Shown here in pieces: positions 6,840-9,676 of a stretch of 9,676 nt of DNA; position 1 is the stretch's first letter, and the number at the start of each line of letters is the position of its first letter. Below the pieces are notes generated by a model, which searched no databases, was not told the origin of the DNA, and saw only the letters and a list, made by a program, of their open reading frames with translations. The translations under genes and the position numbers were made by a program. Source of the stretch: an uncultured Bdellovibrio sp. (lineage in GTDB: Bacteria; Bdellovibrionota; Bdellovibrionia; Bdellovibrionales; Bdellovibrionaceae); the NCBI GenBank assembly GCA_937871355.1, contig CALMPX010000438.1, positions 1 to 9,676 on the forward strand, given 5' to 3'.

Positions 6840-7619
6840 TTATTTAATAATATATCCTGATTTAATCAAAAGATTTCTCATGGGAGACTGCGTGATATAC
6901 ATAGCGTAGTTCTCAACTGCTGGCGTTGTTGTTCCATCTTCTAAAGTTTCACCATCGCCTGATTTATGTAAGCCTACAATTTTACCTGATACTACATCTA
7001 ATACGGCGGCACCGCTGCTGCCAGCCAGCGTATCACACACGTGATGCATAAGACCTGGCAAAACATCTTTGCCCGTTATTTTTTTAATACGGCAGTATTT
7101 CGACCAAGATAATGGGGCTTCTTCGGGATAAGAAAAAATGGTGACGAATGAGCCCACTTTAGGTTTCTTTTTCCATTCAATTTCTATCTGAGCCGTGGGT
7201 GCGTCGGAAATTTTCATGATGGCAAAATCGACATTATCTGCTTCACTTCGTTGCATCGCGATCACTTCCAAACATTGTGAGGTTTTATTATTGGTCGACC
7301 CCTCAGTCCACGCCCACGTGATGGTTTCGTCTGAACACTTTTCATTTAATTTTAATTCTTCGTCAAAGAATGTTTGCCAAAAACAATGCCCCGCTGTCAC
7401 GGCGTAGCCTTGTCCGATATGTGTGACGGTGCAACCTGAGCTCAACTTTCCAACCGCGGCCATGGAGCTTTTAAATTTAACTGGAATATTAGAAAGATCT
7501 GTTTTAACTAAAACGAGATCATTCGTCCCAATAATACGATCTGGATCCACTGTTGTTTGAGCTTGAACGAAAGAAATTTTGAAAAAAACAACTGTCAATA
7601 AGACTAAAAATGTTTTCAT
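6840..7619 (-). CDS. Secreted V8-like (chymotrypsin-fold) serine protease, 259 aa
   Basis: The signal peptide (MKTFLVLL to FVQA before QTT) supports the ATG at 7619; a TTG 15 bp upstream would add MSGGC and spoil it. The catalytic triad is visible: H78 in TAGHC, D131 in NVDFAIM, S202 in GSSG. C63-C79 and C176-C195 are placed for disulfides. The segment after R28 (IIGTND) resembles the mature N terminus of V8/glutamyl endopeptidases, so a very short propeptide may be removed there. T197, five residues before the Ser, and H218, sixteen after, match the Thr and His that set Glu specificity in staphylococcal V8, so cleavage after acidic residues is suggested but not shown. It acts outside the cytoplasm. 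The gene lies 33 bp after rlmE and 42 bp before the NADAR gene, probably one transcript. Confidence 0.88.
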   Translation of the reverse strand: MKTFLVLLTVVFFKISFVQAQTTVDPDRIIGTNDLVLVKTDLSNIPVKFKSSMAAVGKLSSGCTVTHIGQGYAVTAGHCFWQTFFDEELKLNEKCSDETITWAWTEGSTNNKTSQCLEVIAMQRSEADNVDFAIMKISDAPTAQIEIEWKKKPKVGSFVTIFSYPEEAPLSWSKYCRIKKITGKDVLPGLMHHVCDTLAGSSGAAVLDVVSGKIVGLHKSGDGETLEDGTTTPAVENYAMYITQSPMRNLLIKSGYIIK

Positions 7620-7652
7620 GCATCCCCCACTCAATCAAGAGTTGTCGTCGTT

Positions 7653-8249
7653 TTAAGCTGAATGCTTTTTGATTCCAATTAAAAAAATCTCTTTTGAAAT
7701 TTTTCGTGTCGAATCTGGTTTAACGATCTCAACGCGGTTAAATTCCTTTTTCATGAGATCACGTAAAGTGGCGAATTCGTCGGAGTGAAATAATTTGCAC
7801 ACAAAATGACCATCTTTTTTGAGAAACTTCTTAGCCACATCTAAAGCGATTTCGCAGAGTTCAAATGAGCGAGTCTGGTCCGTAATACGAATTCCCGTGG
7901 TTTTTGGCGCCATATCGGAAAGAACCACATCAAATGGGCTGTTAAACCCATTCTGTTGAAAGATTTCTTCTAAATTGATGTCGCGTAAGTCAGCTTGAAT
8001 AAAGGTCGCATTAGAAAGCTTCAGTGGAATAGATGTTAAATCCACTCCGAGAATTCGCCCTTGGGGACCAATTTTTTTTGAACAGTACTGAGACCAAGAC
8101 CCGGGACTGGCTCCTAAGTCTAAAATCTTTTGGTTGGCATGAATAATTTTAAGTTTCTGATCAATTTCTTCTAATTTAAAAACGGAACGAGCTACGAAAT
8201 TTTGCTCTTTGGCCTTTTTAAAATAATGATCTTTAGGGTTATAACTCAT
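7653..8249 (-). CDS. rlmE: RlmE (FtsJ/RrmJ) 23S rRNA 2'-O-methyltransferase
   Basis: A cytoplasmic SAM-dependent methyltransferase that in E. coli 2'-O-methylates U2552 of 23S rRNA in the A loop during late 50S assembly. At 198 aa it is close to the 209 aa of E. coli RlmE. The Rossmann SAM motif is LDLGASPGSWSQ (43-54). The K-D-K-E catalytic set is present as K25 (RSVFKL), D112 (LSDMAP), K152 (VCKLF) and E187 (SKEIFLIG). The N terminus DHYFKKAKEQ aligns with the family. The ATG at 8249 is firm: an in-frame TAA lies four codons upstream and no other Met occurs in the first 25 codons. No Shine-Dalgarno is visible, and a possible -10 ends about 8 nt before the ATG, so initiation may be leaderless. 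It heads the unit with the protease and NADAR genes. Confidence 0.95.
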   Translation of the reverse strand: MSYNPKDHYFKKAKEQNFVARSVFKLEEIDQKLKIIHANQKILDLGASPGSWSQYCSKKIGPQGRILGVDLTSIPLKLSNATFIQADLRDINLEEIFQQNGFNSPFDVVLSDMAPKTTGIRITDQTRSFELCEIALDVAKKFLKKDGHFVCKLFHSDEFATLRDLMKKEFNRVEIVKPDSTRKISKEIFLIGIKKHSA

Positions 8250-8308
8250 GCGATTTATTTATCAAATGAGTTGTAACCTGTCACAGAGTGTTTTAAATAT
8301 TAAGCCAT
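8250..8308. promoter_or_regulatory. Divergent promoter region between rlmE and the small membrane protein gene
   Basis: These 59 bp must serve both genes. Minus strand: GTGACA (8279-8284) and GATAAA (8258-8263), 15 bp apart, start near 8251. Plus strand: TTGTAA (8271-8276) and TTAAAT (8293-8298), 16 bp apart, start near 8305. The plus -35 lies inside the minus spacer, so the two would compete for polymerase. Each element matches consensus at only about 4 of 6 positions. Confidence 0.4.
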
Positions 8309-8491
8309 ATGGAAATTATGTGGGTACTTGTTTTCTTTTTTGCATTTATTACAATCGTTTTCGTCGCGTTTGCTTTCTTTTTTCCTGAGTGGGTCGGCAT
8401 CACGGGGAAAAAAGCTCTTAGTATACAAGCTCATCAAAAAGAAGATCCCGAAGGAACTCAGCACGCTCCTTCAAGTAAAGACATTGATTAA
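8309..8491 (+). CDS. Small single-pass membrane protein, 60 aa, unknown function
   Basis: I do not recognise a family. Residues 4-27 are strongly hydrophobic (MWVLVFFFAFITIVFVAFAF), followed by FPEWVGITGKK and a polar, charged tail of about 28 residues ending in SSKDID. This is the plan of a small inner-membrane protein with one N-terminal helix; the positive GKK after the helix hints at a cytoplasmic C terminus. Two starts are possible, ATG 8309 and ATG 8318 (MWVLV). Neither has a strong Shine-Dalgarno, though GGAA sits just before 8318. The stop TAA (8489-8491) shares the TTAA tetranucleotide with the stop of the convergent MFS gene. It is divergent from rlmE. The hydrophobic segment, fitted position between two genes and possible own terminator favour a real gene, but a chance frame cannot be excluded. 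Confidence 0.6.
   Translation: MEIMWVLVFFFAFITIVFVAFAFFFPEWVGITGKKALSIQAHQKEDPEGTQHAPSSKDID
8408..8431 (-). terminator. Weak candidate terminator of the MFS gene
   Basis: On the minus strand AGCTT (from 8431) can pair with AGAGCT near 8413-8418, and the hairpin is followed by six T (complement of A run 8408-8413). The stem is only 4-6 bp with a wobble. It lies inside the small membrane protein gene, about 57 bp past the MFS stop. Confidence 0.3.
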
Positions 8492-9676
8492 GACAAAGCT
8501 ATCTCTGATCGGCTTTTTACTTTTAATAAATAATAAAAACCAATAACGAATAAAATCAGCAAACTTAAAATAGCGTACTGTGCATTTTTAAATAAAATAG
8601 TCGACACCGCGATCAGAATCGGCCCCAAGACCGATGCAAATTTTCCTAATAAATTAAAAAATCCAAAATATTCTCCGGCATTATCTGCCGGAATAAGTTG
8701 CGCGAACAATGATCTGGATAGTGCTTGTATCGATCCTTGAGCCATACCAATACAACAGGCCATAATATAAAAATGCAATTCTGTACTCATCTGAGATGCG
8801 CCGATCACTGCTAAAATATAAATGAAGAGACTGGCTAAAATAACTTCGCGTGAATTAAATTTTACGGCCAATTTTCCAGCTAAGTAGGCTGATGGAAAGC
8901 CAACAAATTGAACTAACAAAAGCGCCTTAATCAAGGATCCTGAATCAAGTTTAATCGCCACTCCAAAATCAACGGCCATCGCCATCACCGTGGACACTCC
9001 ATCGATATAAAACCAATAGGCCAGCAAAAAATAAAAAAGGTTTTTATTTTCTAAAATTTTAACAGCGGTATGATTCAACTGCTGTATTGAATGTTTAATC
9101 AACAACGAAATTTTTTCGTCAGATAATTCATGCGTAGGCTCTTCGACGTACATCAAAATCGGAATCGAAAATAAAAACCACCACACCGCAACTGTTACAA
9201 AAGACAATAATACGGCGGCCGTCGGAGTGGCTATTCCAAAAAGTTCTGGTTTCAAATACATTAAAACATTCACTGCGAATAAAACCCCACCAGCCAAATA
9301 GCCGAAGGCATATCCCATTGAAGAAACCATATCATAATCTTTCGGCTCAGCCACCGCCACTAAAAGTGAATCATAAAAAACGGTACTGGCCGTACAAAAT
9401 AAAAGGGCGAAGCCATACACGACCGCCGCGGGATACCACTGTCCGGCCGGAATGTAGGCCAAAGCCAACGTGGACAAGACTCCTAGAATCATAAACGATC
9501 CTAATAATATTTTCTTATACTTCTTCTTATCAGAAAGAACCCCTAACAACGGAGATAGCACGGCCAAAACAAAACCTGAAATCGCTAAAACCCAACCCAG
9601 GCGCTGTGTACTGAGATTCTCGTCAGCTCCTAAGCTCCAGTATTTCTTAAAAAAAATGGGAAAAAAGCCAGCCATA
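8488..9676 (-). CDS. MFS transporter, UMF1/Atg22-like family (N terminus cut by window edge)
   Basis: The frame is open to the right edge, so the Met near 9675 is internal. It falls in the MAGFFPIFFKKYWS motif that follows the first helix in UMF1-family MFS proteins. The visible 395 residues hold about ten or eleven hydrophobic helices. A motif-A-like loop, LLGVLSDKKKYKK, lies after the second helix, and a polar central loop (EEPTHELSDEKISLLIKHS) sits between the two halves. The C half has GMAQGSIQALSRSLFAQLIP and FFGFFNLLGKFASVLGP-like sequence (here YFGFFNLLGKFASVLGP), hallmark segments of this family. Atg22 exports amino acids from yeast vacuoles; bacterial members are mostly uncharacterised, so the substrate is not assigned. 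The protein is in the inner membrane. The stop codon overlaps that of the convergent 60-aa gene by 4 bp. Confidence 0.9.
   Translation of the reverse strand, partial: MAGFFPIFFKKYWSLGADENLSTQRLGWVLAISGFVLAVLSPLLGVLSDKKKYKKILLGSFMILGVLSTLALAYIPAGQWYPAAVVYGFALLFCTASTVFYDSLLVAVAEPKDYDMVSSMGYAFGYLAGGVLFAVNVLMYLKPELFGIATPTAAVLLSFVTVAVWWFLFSIPILMYVEEPTHELSDEKISLLIKHSIQQLNHTAVKILENKNLFYFLLAYWFYIDGVSTVMAMAVDFGVAIKLDSGSLIKALLLVQFVGFPSAYLAGKLAVKFNSREVILASLFIYILAVIGASQMSTELHFYIMACCIGMAQGSIQALSRSLFAQLIPADNAGEYFGFFNLLGKFASVLGPILIAVSTILFKNAQYAILSLLILFVIGFYYLLKVKSRSEIALS
8495..8518 (+). terminator. Candidate terminator of the small membrane protein gene, inside the MFS 3' end
   Basis: AAAGCTATC (8495-8503), loop TCT, and GATCGGCTTT (8507-8516) form a 9-bp stem with one bulged C and one wobble pair. 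TT, then ACTTTT, follows. It begins 4 bp after the plus-strand stop and lies within the last codons of the MFS gene. Confidence 0.42.

Noticed and set aside
7620..7634. Protease start at TTG 7634
   Set aside because: It would add MSGGC before a normal signal peptide; the cysteine is not in a lipobox position.
8328..8546. 72-aa open frame on the plus strand overlapping the small membrane protein
   Set aside because: It is the same low-complexity T-rich DNA read in another frame, without a ribosome site, and runs into the convergent MFS gene.
1..9676. Mobile element, phage or CRISPR content
   Set aside because: No transposase, integrase, terminal repeats, tRNA attachment site or regularly spaced repeats were seen on either strand.

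Overview
This window looks like a low-GC (roughly 40% by eye) chromosomal segment of a Gram-negative bacterium. It has many lipoprotein and secretory signal peptides, ordinary Shine-Dalgarno sequences and intrinsic terminators. The mix of exported proteins beside comEC, rlmE and a UMF1-type MFS gene fits Bdellovibrionota (a Pseudobdellovibrio or Bdellovibrio exovorus-like genome). That placement is an inference from gene content; no rRNA or other taxonomic marker is present. I saw no tRNA, rRNA, CRISPR array or insertion sequence, and no gene-free stretch over 300 bases.

Layout from left to right: (1) the 3' end of comEC on the + strand (1-498). (2) Converging on it and overlapping by 7 bp, a minus-strand run of three exported proteins: a 643-aa secreted two-domain PLD-like protein (4019-5950), a 509-aa PLD-like lipoprotein (2349-3878) and a 610-aa lipoprotein of no recognised family (492-2324). 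The last two are 24 bp apart and probably form one operon. Its likely terminator lies inside the comEC coding sequence. (3) A strong bidirectional terminator (6081-6108) separates this from a second minus-strand unit: rlmE (7653-8249), a V8-like secreted serine protease (6840-7619) and a NADAR-domain lipoprotein (6138-6797). (4) A 59-bp divergent promoter region leads to a + strand gene for a 60-aa membrane protein (8309-8491). It converges on, and overlaps by 4 bp, a minus-strand MFS gene of the UMF1/Atg22-like type that runs off the right edge.

The central block (492-7619) holds five consecutive exported proteins (three lipoproteins and two signal-peptidase-I substrates) with predicted phosphodiesterase, protease and ADP-ribosyl/N-glycosidic chemistry, bounded by housekeeping genes. 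In a predatory or scavenging bacterium this would suit degradation or modification of prey or envelope macromolecules, but that role is inferred. The least expected items are the exported NADAR lipoprotein and the pair of adjacent PLD-like proteins in which all four HKD motifs lack the aspartate at its canonical position and look Tdp1-like (H, K and N kept).
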